Shown here: positions 54,470 through 64,000 of the stretch, in pieces
Position numbering within the stretch: position 1 is the stretch's first letter
Layout: the number at the start of each line of letters is the position of its first letter
DNA from: Ricinus communis
Lineage: Eukaryota > Streptophyta > Magnoliopsida > Malpighiales > Euphorbiaceae
Direction: 5' to 3'
NCBI RefSeq assembly: GCF_019578655.1
Contig: NC_063257.1
Span: 31,717,159 to 31,781,158, forward strand
DNA: 64,000 bases
The notes under the pieces: model-generated
The model's database searches: none
What the model saw: the letters and a program-made list of their open reading frames with translations, nothing else
What the model was told of the DNA's origin: nothing
Made by a program: the position numbers and the translations under genes

Positions 54470-57400
54470 ATGGACCACTTCTATCTTACCCTTCTTTTCC
54501 TCTTCGTTTCCTTCATCACCTTTTCAATTTTTATCATATTTTACAAGCACAAATCTCAATACAATTATCCAAGTCTTCCTCCAGGGAAGCCTGGCCTCCC
54601 TTTTGTTGGTGAAAGCCTTGAATTTTTGTCTTCAGGTTGGAAGGGTCACCCTGAAAAGTTTGTGTTTGATAGAACTTCTAAATATTCTTCTGAGATTTTT
54701 AAAACTAATCTTCTTGGCCAACCTGCTGCTGTCTTCTGTGGTGCTTCTGCCAACAAGTTTTTGTTCTCCAATGAAAACAAGCTTGTTCAGGCCTGGTGGC
54801 CTGATTCTGTTAACAAAATATTCCCTTCTTCTCTTCAAACTTCTTCTAAAGAAGAAGCCATTAAAATGAGAAAGCTTCTCCCTCAGTTCATGAAACCTGA
54901 AGCCCTCCAGCGTTATATTGGTAATGTTAATGAAACCTGAAGCCCCTCCACTCGTTTCAGTCATCTACTGGTTTATATATTATTTAATTTTTGGCAATTT
55001 GTTTTCTATTTTTCTCTTCAGGTATCATGGATACAATTGCTCAGAGGCACTTTGCTTCGGGATGGGAAAAAAAAAATGAAGTAGTTGTGTTTCCTCTAGC
55101 GAAGAATTACACCTTCTGGTTAGCGTGCAGACTGTTTGTCAGCCTGGAAGATCCAGATCACATCGCTAAATTTGCAGACCCTTTTCAGGAATTGGCTTCA
55201 GGAATCATTTCCGTGCCAATAGATTTGCCTGGAACACCATTCAGAAGAGCAATCAAAGCTTCAAACTTCATCAGGAAAGAGCTTATAAGTATTATAAAGC
55301 AAAGAAAGATTGATCTAGCAGAAGGGAAAGCTTCTGGTACACAGGATATATTGTCCCATATGTTGTTAACATCAGATGAGGATGGAAAGTTTATGAATGA
55401 GATGGATATTGCCGACAAAATTCTTGGATTGCTGATTGGTGGGCATGATACTGCTAGTGCTGCTTGTACTTTCATTATCAAGTACCTTGCTGAGCTCCCT
55501 CAAATCTATGATGCAGTTTACAAAGGTATGTACTCTTTCTTTCTTTTTTCCTCCCTTTCTTTATTTTTCTAACCCCAATTTATTTTCTTTTAATCTATTT
55601 TTTGATTTGGTTTTCAGAAAAATACTTTTACTCACAATTATACAAATTCTTATATATTTATCCACCATTGGCTCACTATCAGTCTATTATGATATTTGGC
55701 TTCCGATAAAAAATTAAATCTGTATTTTTTCATATTTATCCTACCACCTATCAGCCATAGCTAGCCAAATAGACTCGTAGTGTTTCTCTCATATCATTTG
55801 AACTATTTGATTTTAGTATTTAGAATATAGTATTTTATTTTTTTCAAATAATATTTTTCTATTTTCTCCCTATTAAAATATGATATTTTGATATAAAGAA
55901 ATTCTTTATCAATAAAATATATTAAATGGTTTTAAAGTTAAAGCAGTTGGAGTCAACTGTAGGACACATTTAAAACAAGTATATTACTTTATTAAGATGT
56001 TTCAGTGATACTTTCTATCATCACTTGGCAATATTTTTTTGTGATTTAAGAAAGAATACAGCTAATTCAAAAACAAATTTATATTTTTTGTGCTTGAACA
56101 GTCAAAAGTAAGAAATTAAATTGATATCTGAAGTAATACTTTTGAAAATTGTATACTCATTAGCACCACATTAAGTAAACAAACCCAAAATTCACATATC
56201 TAATGTGTCTCTTACTGAAATTAAGCAGAACCCCACCATCTTCCTTTTCTTGTTGATATCCATATATTTATACAACAAAGAAAAGGAAAGCTATATATGA
56301 TTCTATAATAGTATTAATCCAATCCAATATTTAGGTAGTGCCCCAACTGGAATACATACAGAAACAGTCAATTTAGCATGATATTTTTTATTCAATGCAA
56401 AAGGACAAAGATATATATGATCTCTATGTCTATTAATATCTCTAACCCTAATTGTTGATTGGATATTGATACATATTTTAATTATATTTAATTTTAGTAA
56501 TATGTGCTACTTTGTTCAAATACTATTTTAATCATCTATAATTAATAAAAATAAAATAGTAGAAATAATTAAAAAAAAAATCTGCTCTTCACTTTTTGTT
56601 TAAATACTATTTGTCTTTGTATGTGATTTTCACATTAATTTGTCAATGTACATATGATGCTGGCTTGAATGTCAAGTTGATGATATAGTTTTGATAGTCA
56701 TATTGCATTGGCTGAAAAATGATGACTTCTGGAATTTAATAACCATAAAGTGGAGACAAAGTGATGTAAATAAACTAATGAATGATGGAGATATAAGCCA
56801 AATCAAGTAGAATTGTATGGTTTTCCTTTACATTAATGAAGACTTGAAGCCAATTGATTTGGATTTGATGCAAAATTTATAGAGCAAATGGAGATTGCAA
56901 AATCAAAAGGAGAAGGAGAGTTGTTGAATTGGGAAGACATACAGAAGATGAAATATTCATGGAATGTGGCATGTGAAGTTATGAGAGTTGCACCACCCCT
57001 TCAAGGTGCTTTCAGGGAAGCTATCAATGACTTTATCTTTAATGGCTTCTATATTCCAAAAGGCTGGAAGGTAAATCACGTTCCTCTTTCAACTTTTTAA
57101 TACATATCATAAATTCAACAGGAAAATCCTAACTCATATCATAAATTCAATAAATGTATAATAAGGGACTATGTAATATGGGTTCTGAAATAAAATTGAA
57201 GTTAAACTAACATTAATCAAATTTGTGCACATACAACATTTAATAATAGTAGTTTTGTTTGTTCTTCTTAACACATGATGTAGCTATATTGGAGTGCAAA
57301 CTCAACACACAAAAGTGCAACATACTTTGAAGAACCAGAGAAATTTGATCCAAGTAGATTTGAAGGGAAAGGACCAGCCCCATACACATTTGTACCATTT

Positions 57401-57583
57401 GGAGGAGGACCAAGAATGTGCCCTGGGAAAGAGTATGCTAGACTGGAAATTCTTGTTTTCATGCATAATCTGGTCAAAAGATTCAATTTCCAAAAGATAA
57501 TTCCTGATGAGAACATCATTGTTAATCCTTTGCCTATCCCTGCTAAGGGTCTTCCAGTTCGCCTTCTTCCTCATCAAATTTAG
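54470..57583 (+). CDS. CYP716A: Cytochrome P450 of the CYP716A type (triterpene oxidase), 4 exons
   Basis: Exons 54470-54920, 55022-55525, 56883-57070 and 57284-57583, all with GT-AG introns (101, 1357 and 213 bp), give 480 residues, the usual length for CYP716A. The N-terminus [20 protein letters not shown] is an ER membrane anchor, followed by the Pro-rich hinge [11 protein letters not shown] (34-44). The oxygen-binding I-helix motif GGHDTAS is at about 290-296, the K-helix EVMR at 350-353, PEKFDPSRF at 399-407 and the heme loop [10 protein letters not shown] at 420-429 with Cys427. No stop or frameshift is present. CYP716A enzymes oxidise C-28 of pentacyclic triterpenes (beta-amyrin, alpha-amyrin, lupeol) to oleanolic, ursolic or betulinic acid, using NADPH-P450 reductase. 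Substrate here is inferred; other CYP716 members hydroxylate other carbons. The start is the first in-frame ATG; the frame is open further upstream, without ATG. Confidence 0.93.
54889..54955 (+). repeat. Exon 1 / intron 1 short duplication
   Basis: ATGAAACCTGAAGCCCTCCA at the end of exon 1 (from 54889) is repeated with one extra C inside intron 1 (from about 54930), spanning the splice donor. The copy carries an in-frame stop if read through. Confidence 0.75.
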
Positions 57584-58435
57584 TCCTTCATCATCTTCTT
57601 ATCCCTCAAGAACTTGATTTATTACATACTACTAGCTAGCATTTCCTTTGTTCTTTCTCAAATTTTTTGTTTCACTTGCTTCATCTATGTTCAAAGGTCC
57701 TTTTTCTTTTTGGTATTTATTTATAAATGAGGGGAGAAAACTCACTCTTAAGATTACTTACTGTTAGATTAAGCTATGAATGCGATATATGTATAAGATC
57801 TTTAGTTAAAAGAAGTTATCTATCCTTTCCCATATATGTTGTGTATTGATATATTATGATGTTTTAAAAGAAAATATTTCTCCATTTTATGACCTTTTAA
57901 TTATGTAATATATTGGAAAAATACATTATTAAGTTTTTAAGTTTTTAAATTTTATTTTTTTGAGCTCTTAAAATTATTTTTTCTTTCACCTGGTTTTCGT
58001 ATTTTTCTTTTTTTGATTAAAAATTTCTGAATTTTTAATTTTATTTTATTGAGCTTTTTAAATTATATTTTATTTTAACAATTTTTTTATTTCTTTTTAT
58101 TTTGATTAACAATCTCTAAATCTTTTAATTTTGTTTTATTTCACGAGGCTCTTATATTTGTCATTTTATTTGATTAAGAATTCAATAATCCTTAATCAAA
58201 ATAAATAAAATATAAAATTCAATAGAACAAAATAAGTAGAAAAAAATAAATCTTATGAAATATATATTAATTTCTTTTGACCCGCTTCTTATCAAATTGG
58301 ATCCAAGAAACCCAAAAATTTCAATTCTAAAAGGTCGAAAAAATTATACATTTATCAATAAGCACAATTTAAAACTGTCTTAATTACAATATAAACATCA
58401 TACTGAGCTTATAAGTGACATGTGCATGTTTAAAG
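57584..58435. other. P450 3' flank and degenerate tandem repeat
   Basis: The 3' UTR presumably lies in the first few hundred bases; no single clear polyadenylation signal stands out. From about 57935 to 58190 three loose copies of an A/T-rich unit (TTTAATTTTATTTTATTGAGC and variants, each followed by TTTGATTAA) form a degenerate tandem array. Confidence 0.5.
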
Positions 58436-60430
58436 TTTTTTAGTTCGTTGCCCAAATATATGTCGTATTGTTGTGGATGATCGTCTAAGTTAATACTCGC
58501 AAGTGCATGAATTATTCCTATAGTAAAGGTAAGTTCACCACGAGATCGATATCCAAAATTTCTTCAAGTAGGAAGATAATTGGTGCTCACTCTCCACTTC
58601 TTGAAAGTATCCTTAAATCTTAAAAAGAGTAATAAAAACTAAACTAAAGTGTTTATGGAAGAACTATAGAGAAAATAATGGTGGACAGATGCAGAGAGCA
58701 GGTAGGAGAGAGTTATCCTCCTCCCTTTTATAACTAGGTGTGTAGAGATATATATAGAGAAGAGTCCTCCTCTAAGTAAGTCTCCCTAGAGATAAGTATA
58801 CCAATATAAGTCTATCTGATAGATAAGAATATAGGTATCCTTATCTCCACCAAATACTATTCCATAAATAACTGTTAATATAAATTCTAATAATTATATA
58901 AAATGACTAAAATATCCCTTGGGCCTTATAATTTTTGATTAGGTCTTGCAAATAGCAGTCTATGCGTCTTAATCTTGGGCCTTGACATGAACATGTCCAA
59001 TTAAGTTTCTTTTTTAGTATTTAGTTCCATATTTTCCTCTCTTGGTTAACATTATCTGAAAATAGATAATTAATCTTAAGTGAGGTAAAAACATATATTT
59101 TCACCATATTTATATATAGAAATCATATTATTAAAACTTTTAAATATTTTAAATATTTATATATAATTTGGATGTATCAATAATGATAACTAAAGGAAAA
59201 ATCTCTCTATGGACCTTTTAATTCTGCATTGGCAAAAATAAATATTTAAACCTTAGACTTGTACAGATTTTGTAATTAGGCCCTTAAATTTATTGTCTAT
59301 TTCACCTTAGCGGTTGGTACATCGATACAACCTTTGCAATCGCATTACATACCCATGAGTGTGGCCAGTCCCCACCCATTTATAAGTAGTATACTATGGT
59401 TTTAATTCCTTTTATTAATAGTTTACCGGCACATTAACTCTTGGTATATTATCTTAAGAAATTATATCATTTTCACTATCATTGAATAATAGTGTTCGGC
59501 CAAAGAAGGCTTCCATTTCTTTGGTCTAATTAGTGGGTCTGGAATTGGAATTATACATGATAATTTCTTGTGCCCCTTTATCCTTGTCTATTTATAATGT
59601 TAGGTTTGGACTTAATAAAGTAGTCAATAGCATGTTTGTCTAATGAAGGTCGAAGTTAGGCAGAACTTCCATCTTAGGACCAAAATTCATGATATCTAAT
59701 CATAGCATATGCTGAAATTATCCAATTAGTTAAAATTTATTTAAGATTAATGTGGCATTAGCCCGTATGTCTTCGCCAATTCTTCTGGGTATTAAAGTTT
59801 ATGTAGGGCCCAACCAAATCCCTTAATTGTTTATAGGTGAATTGGTTGTACTTTGATACACAAGAAAAAAAAGAATAGTTATTAAGAGATAATATAGTGG
59901 TTTGATAAGTAATTACTTTAAGTAATGTATGAGATGATGTTGCTTTTGGTGCAGCATAATTCATATATTTAGAAAGAGGTTACAACTAAGTCCAATAATT
60001 GGGTAACTATCCCATTTGCTATATTTTTATTTAGTTCTAATGTTTTATATTTTTAATATCAAACCTTTTATTTTAGTTTCAGATTGAATTAGCTAAAGAA
60101 ATTCTAAACAATTTTGAATAACATGTTAATCGGAATATAAATATATTCTTACAATTCACTATATTAAATGTAATACTATTAGAAAATTTAATTAATTATG
60201 ACTTAAATCAATCTCTAAACATGTGCATTTTGCCTAATATGTTGATTTAAGTCATAATTAATTAAATTATCTTGTAATGTGGCATTTAATAAGTAAATTT
60301 TAAAAGTACATTCCTATTCCAGCTAACATGTATTGAAAGTCAACATAAATCCTTTAAGTAACTCAATATGAAACCAAAATAGAAGGTTTAGTATTTGGCT
60401 ACACCATATTTTTTCAGTTCAATAAATAAA
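58436..60430. other. Unassigned noncoding region
   Basis: No gene recognised. About 58440-58620 (CTCGCAAGTGCATGAATTATT and following) has the look of a nonautonomous LTR element leader, and 59190-59400 resembles a dispersed repeat (GGACCTTTTAATTCTGC), but neither has ends that could be fixed. An inverted pair AATTTAATTAATTATGAC / GTCATAATTAATTAAATT lies at about 60186-60267. Confidence 0.4.
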
Positions 60431-61126
60431 TAATTTGAGCTCAGTCCAAAATAAGCCTGACCCGTGGAGGTTATTAATTAAAATAATTATTTTAGTTATT
60501 TTAATTAACATGTGGATAGGAGTTATTTTTTATACCAAGAAAAACATGGGAGTCTTTGGCGTCAAAGTGCTTATCTTCTCTTACGATATTTCTATTCGAA
60601 TATCACCAGTCTGCGCTCTTTGGACTTCTCCCGAAGGGGAAATTATCTGAAAACTCCTTCCATAACAGCTACTCTTAGAATTTTGGCTCATGGTACATAT
60701 GTTGACAAAGAGGAAAATACCAATGGTTGTTCAATTCAAACAGGTGGTTTATTATTTGCATTTGTACTTGTGGAAGTTACAGAAGTGCAAGAAAAAAAGA
60801 AGAAGAGAACAATGGATAATCAACCAAGACACAATAAAGACACTAACAAAATTAGATAAATTCAAGAAGACAAATTCTCTATGTACTTATATTTACAATC
60901 AAACTTGCTTTGTACTTTAAACTTTTAAGAAGTATTATTTCAATATTTTTCATCTACATTTTTAATCATTTATAGCCATTTTCATAGAGCATTCAAACAA
61001 ATTATGTCTGAAAGTGTTTGAAAATCCATAACACCTTATTAGAAGTCAAGAAGCGCATCAATTACGATGGTTCATTTACTAGACACACGTGGCAATGCCC
61101 GCAACCAATTTGCAACCAACATAATT
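60431..61126 (+). other. Possible 5' LTR or leader of the terminal element
   Basis: About 700 bases before a primer-site-like sequence. It has open stretches (60435-60650, 60512-60859) without recognisable similarity; they overlap in different frames, which argues against a real gene. The end AACCAACA just before 61119 would suit an LTR end. The left boundary is not determined. Confidence 0.3.
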
Positions 61127-61145
61127 TGGCACGCTTAGTGGAGCC
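61127..61145 (+). promoter_or_regulatory. Primer-site-like sequence of the terminal element
   Basis: TGGCACGCTTAGTGGAGCC resembles the TGGCACGCCC-GTGGGACC form seen after LTRs of some plant Ty3/gypsy elements. The tRNA was not identified. Confidence 0.45.
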
Positions 61146-61154
61146 TGTCCTACA

Positions 61155-64000
61155 ATGGCCCCTGAAATAAGAAATAATAATGAAAAGAACCAATGGCGTC
61201 TCAGGATGCCATGGTTTCAACTAATGAAGTAGAACATGAACATGAAATTTTTATTCCTCGCATGGTGGAGCAGTTAGAGAAGAATATGGTGCCTCAAGGG
61301 ATATCTCAGCACTTTGAGGCGCTACTACCTGCTAGAAGGGCCATTGGTCCTTTATTAGGATTTTGATCGTGTTCATAGGAAACCCAAAGCATGCATGTTA
61401 GAATCTTATAGGAAATTAGTGAGAAATTAACTGCTGGTTGCACTAACACTCTTAAGAGGGAAAATCCAAATGCTAATGCTGAAGAGGAAAATGTCCTAGA
61501 GGGACTTGGGGGCAATTTCCTATGAAAAATGAGAGGGTTCCTAGAAACAATATAGAGGTAACTAGTATGGTAGAGCCTCATGCCTTTTTGGCCAAGGAAA
61601 GATATGTGCCTCCATATAGAAGAGAGGATGTTAAAGTTCAAACTCCTCACGACTGTAATATTGGCAGGTCATATTTACCTCATCAAATTTTTGCTAATAC
61701 TAATCTCGTTAGCCAACCTACTATATATGATATGGAAGGAGGCTCAGTTGGCAATCCTTCAATAATTAATCAACATAGGAATATGGTAAATCAACCTTTT
61801 CAACCTCATAAGCAGCCCCCAGTAGATGTATAGGCTATTAGGGATGTAGTACAAGAATTATATAGTCCTAGTCTTAGATAGATAGGCTGACTAGAGTCTC
61901 ATAAGCCATACCCTAATAATGTGGATGTTGATAATCCTTACCCTAGAGGATATAGGATCCCTGATTTCACTCTTTTTTTTGGAGAGGATGGCGATTCTAT
62001 CCTAGAGCACATTGCTAGATTTACAATTTAATGTGGAAATTGGCTAACTTGGAGAATTTTGCTAACTTTAAGTTAATGATTTTCCCTAATTCTTTGACAT
62101 GAACAATTTTTCACTTGGTGTGCAACTTTGCTTAAAAACTCTATATGCATATGGCAGGAAATGGAACGAAGTTTCACACCTAATTTTTCAAAGTTGAGCT
62201 AGAAGTGTGTATTGCAGAGTTTTCTAGAGTGACACAAAGGGGTGGTGAATCAATTGATGTTTACATTGGCATATTCAAGAAAATGAGAAGCATATGCAAG
62301 ATTTATCTCCCTGAGGCAGATTTCTAAAAATGGCTCAAAGAGGATTAGATATTGAATTGAGGAAAAAGTCCCAGGGAATGGAGTTTAGAGATTTCTATAA
62401 GTTGGTAGCAAAGGTGACTGAATATGAAGAATTACAGAAGTAAGAGAATCAGAAAAAGAGGGCTGCTATGGGGAGTTAATATGGGGAAATTCATAATCCT
62501 AAGATGGAAGTGGCAGTGGCAGATTTTTCAGCCATTAGTTCTTGCACTTGTCTATCTTTGGTAAAGAAAATTCCTGAATCTTGAAAAAACCACAAGCAAG
62601 CAATGCTTCCTTGTAGTATACTTTTGATGTTTCTAAGACCGAAAATATCTTTGATTATCTTCTCAAAGAGAGTTTCATTAAGTTGCCTCCTAGATACAAA
62701 CTACCAATAGAGGATTTAAGAGGAAGGATTATTGCAAATATTACAATTCTAATAATCATGCTACCAATAGTTGTTGGACTTTTAAGCATTTGGTACAAAA
62801 TAGAATTAATAAGGGAATTTAAAATTTCTGAAGAAGAAGGAAGCAATGTTGATAGATGAGGATCCTTTTCCTCCTACGGCACCCGTTAATACAACCACTT
62901 TCGATTTAAAGTCAGTCTTGAACTATAAAAAGTTGAAGAGGGTCTTAGAAAAGAAAAAGAGTATGGAGACTCACAAAGAGAAAGTCAAAGCGAGAAGAAT
63001 TGAGCCTAGTAATGTGTTTCACAAGGTCTGGGTACCAAAGAATTCTCTTGTAAGGAGAGAGTTGAAGTTTGATGAGAAGTCTCCTAGAGTTGATGTGAGA
63101 AAGGCTTATTATCCTCCTAATAGATTCCAGCCCCGACAGCCTAGGTTTGTGACTCCAAATCTCTTGCCTGAAATGGTACAGGGTGGAGCATAAGAAGTTT
63201 CCTCAGTCTTTAACCAGAAATCAGAAAAGGAGGTTCTAGAGACAAAGGGCTGAAAAGCAAAAGAGGAAGGAGGAAATAAGAGGAATGAGTCGAGCTAAAC
63301 TTGAAAATCTAAATTTTACAGAAAAGCAACATTAGATGTTGACATGACAAAAGAAAAGGATGATGATCTCTTATCATTAGTAGGAAATTCTACAATAATA
63401 GCTTGTGAAGAACTGATGGTAGAACATTTCTGGTTGGTGGAATTCATTTCTCGTATGGTTGTGCAACTATTGCACTTTCAGAAGTTTTCCAGTCCTAAAA
63501 CGTGAGGGATGAAAGCTTCATTGAGTTAGAAATGTCAACAGAGAGGCTTAGAGGCAAGACTTGCCTTTAGAGGATGAAGGATATTGAAGTGGGATAACTA
63601 TTCAGGCTGTTAATCTAGACAAGCCAAAAATAATAGTTATGGAGAAACCTTCTTCCGAGATGACTAAACATATTAGGCCATTATATGTAAAAGCTCATTT
63701 AAATGGGAGGTCTCTTTCAAGGGTGTTAGTTGATAATGAATCAACTATTAACATTTTATCCTATAAGATGCTTAATGCTTTAGGGAAGATTGAGGCTAAC
63801 TTAATAGATATGTGATAATGGAAACTTTTAATAGTGAGGTGTCGAAAACACTTAGAGCTCTTCCATTAGAGATTATCATTGGAAGCAAGACTTTTCTTAG
63901 TGCTTTATTTATGGTCAACTCTATTGATAGCTGCAATGCTTTACTAGGAAGGGACTGGATACATGCCAATTGTTGTGTCCCTTAAACTCTTCATCAATTC
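61155..64000 (+). pseudogene. Ty3/gypsy gag-protease, degenerate, runs off the window
   Basis: ATGs at 61155 and 61192 begin broken frames. Recognisable gag blocks are RIPDFTLFFGEDGDSILEHI (about 61950), then in other frames GESIDVYIGIFKKMRSICKI (about 62245) and MAQRGLDIELRKKSQGMEFR (about 62330). The zinc-knuckle-like block is DYCKYYNSNNHATNSCWTFK (about 62730; second Cys lost). An open stretch of 115 codons (62846-63193) contains FHKVWVPKNSLVRRELKFDE. Near the end comes a protease: VLVDNESTINILSYKML (about 63725, DNE in place of the usual DNG/DSG) and CNALLGRDWIHANCC (about 63930). RT would lie beyond 64000. Too many stops for a functional protein. Confidence 0.75.

Noticed and set aside
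60435..60920. Small host gene
   Set aside because: Three overlapping frames of 70-115 codons without motif, just before a retroelement primer site. More likely LTR or leader sequence.

Overview
The window is nuclear DNA of a flowering plant, most probably a eudicot. It is AT-rich intergenic sequence packed with degenerate LTR retrotransposons around one intact, intron-containing host gene, a cytochrome P450 of the CYP716A type (54470-57583). No bacterial, organellar, rRNA, tRNA or CRISPR feature was recognised. The species cannot be fixed from the sequence alone.

Layout. (a) 1-4343: the 3' part of an Athila-like Ty3/gypsy element (here A0) with a nearly pol-less internal region and its 3' LTR. 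(b) 4344-6104: unassigned noncoding DNA. (c) 6105-8413: the downstream half of an Ogre/Tat-like element (F) on the minus strand: integrase core and C-terminus, then an intron-containing ORF on the opposite strand. (d) 8414-27041: a large Athila element (A1, plus strand) with 5' LTR, tRNA-Asp-type primer site, gag, protease, RT-RNase H, integrase and a third ORF. All its genes carry stops and frameshifts. Its pol is split by a second, pol-less Athila relative (A2, minus strand, 14026-21598). (e) 27042-31984: AT-rich DNA with two MITE-like copies. (f) 31985-36860: a truncated minus-strand Ty1/copia element, itself split by a solo LTR with a perfect 5-bp target duplication. (g) 37324-39670: a decayed plant-mobile-domain pseudogene. 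(h) 42061-42776: a LINE endonuclease relic. (i) 42814-45643: LTR plus gag-pro of a Tat-like element (G). (j) 45644-47118: a 5' LTR plus primer site of another Athila-type element (E2). (k) 47119-51587: the upstream half of F (gag, protease, RT, two RNase H domains, integrase N-terminus). (l) 51588-53304: the 3' LTR and 3' UTR tail of A1, in inverted orientation. (m) 53305-61126: intergenic DNA with the CYP716A gene. (n) 61127-64000: gag-protease of another degraded Ty3/gypsy element.

The main result is that two elements, A1 and F, are each broken in two, and both are repaired by reversing the same segment, about 27042-53304. A1 stops at 27041 and resumes, base for base, at 53304 on the other strand. 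F's integrase stops at 51587 and resumes at 8413 on the other strand, with a near-perfect 5-bp target duplication around A1. A sequence of about 48 bp lies inverted at the two breakpoints, as expected from a staggered-break inversion. The right breakpoint is about 1.2 kb upstream of the CYP716A start codon. Inferred order: F inserted; A1 inserted into F; A2 inserted into A1; then a 26-kb inversion (or an assembly error imitating one).

Other points: the Athila-type copies share a hairpin-plus-polypurine module that occurs both internally and next to the 3' LTR. They also share GC-rich CACGG/CCGTG palindrome clusters in the LTRs. In A1 such a cluster, followed by a TATA box, also lies just upstream of the third ORF.
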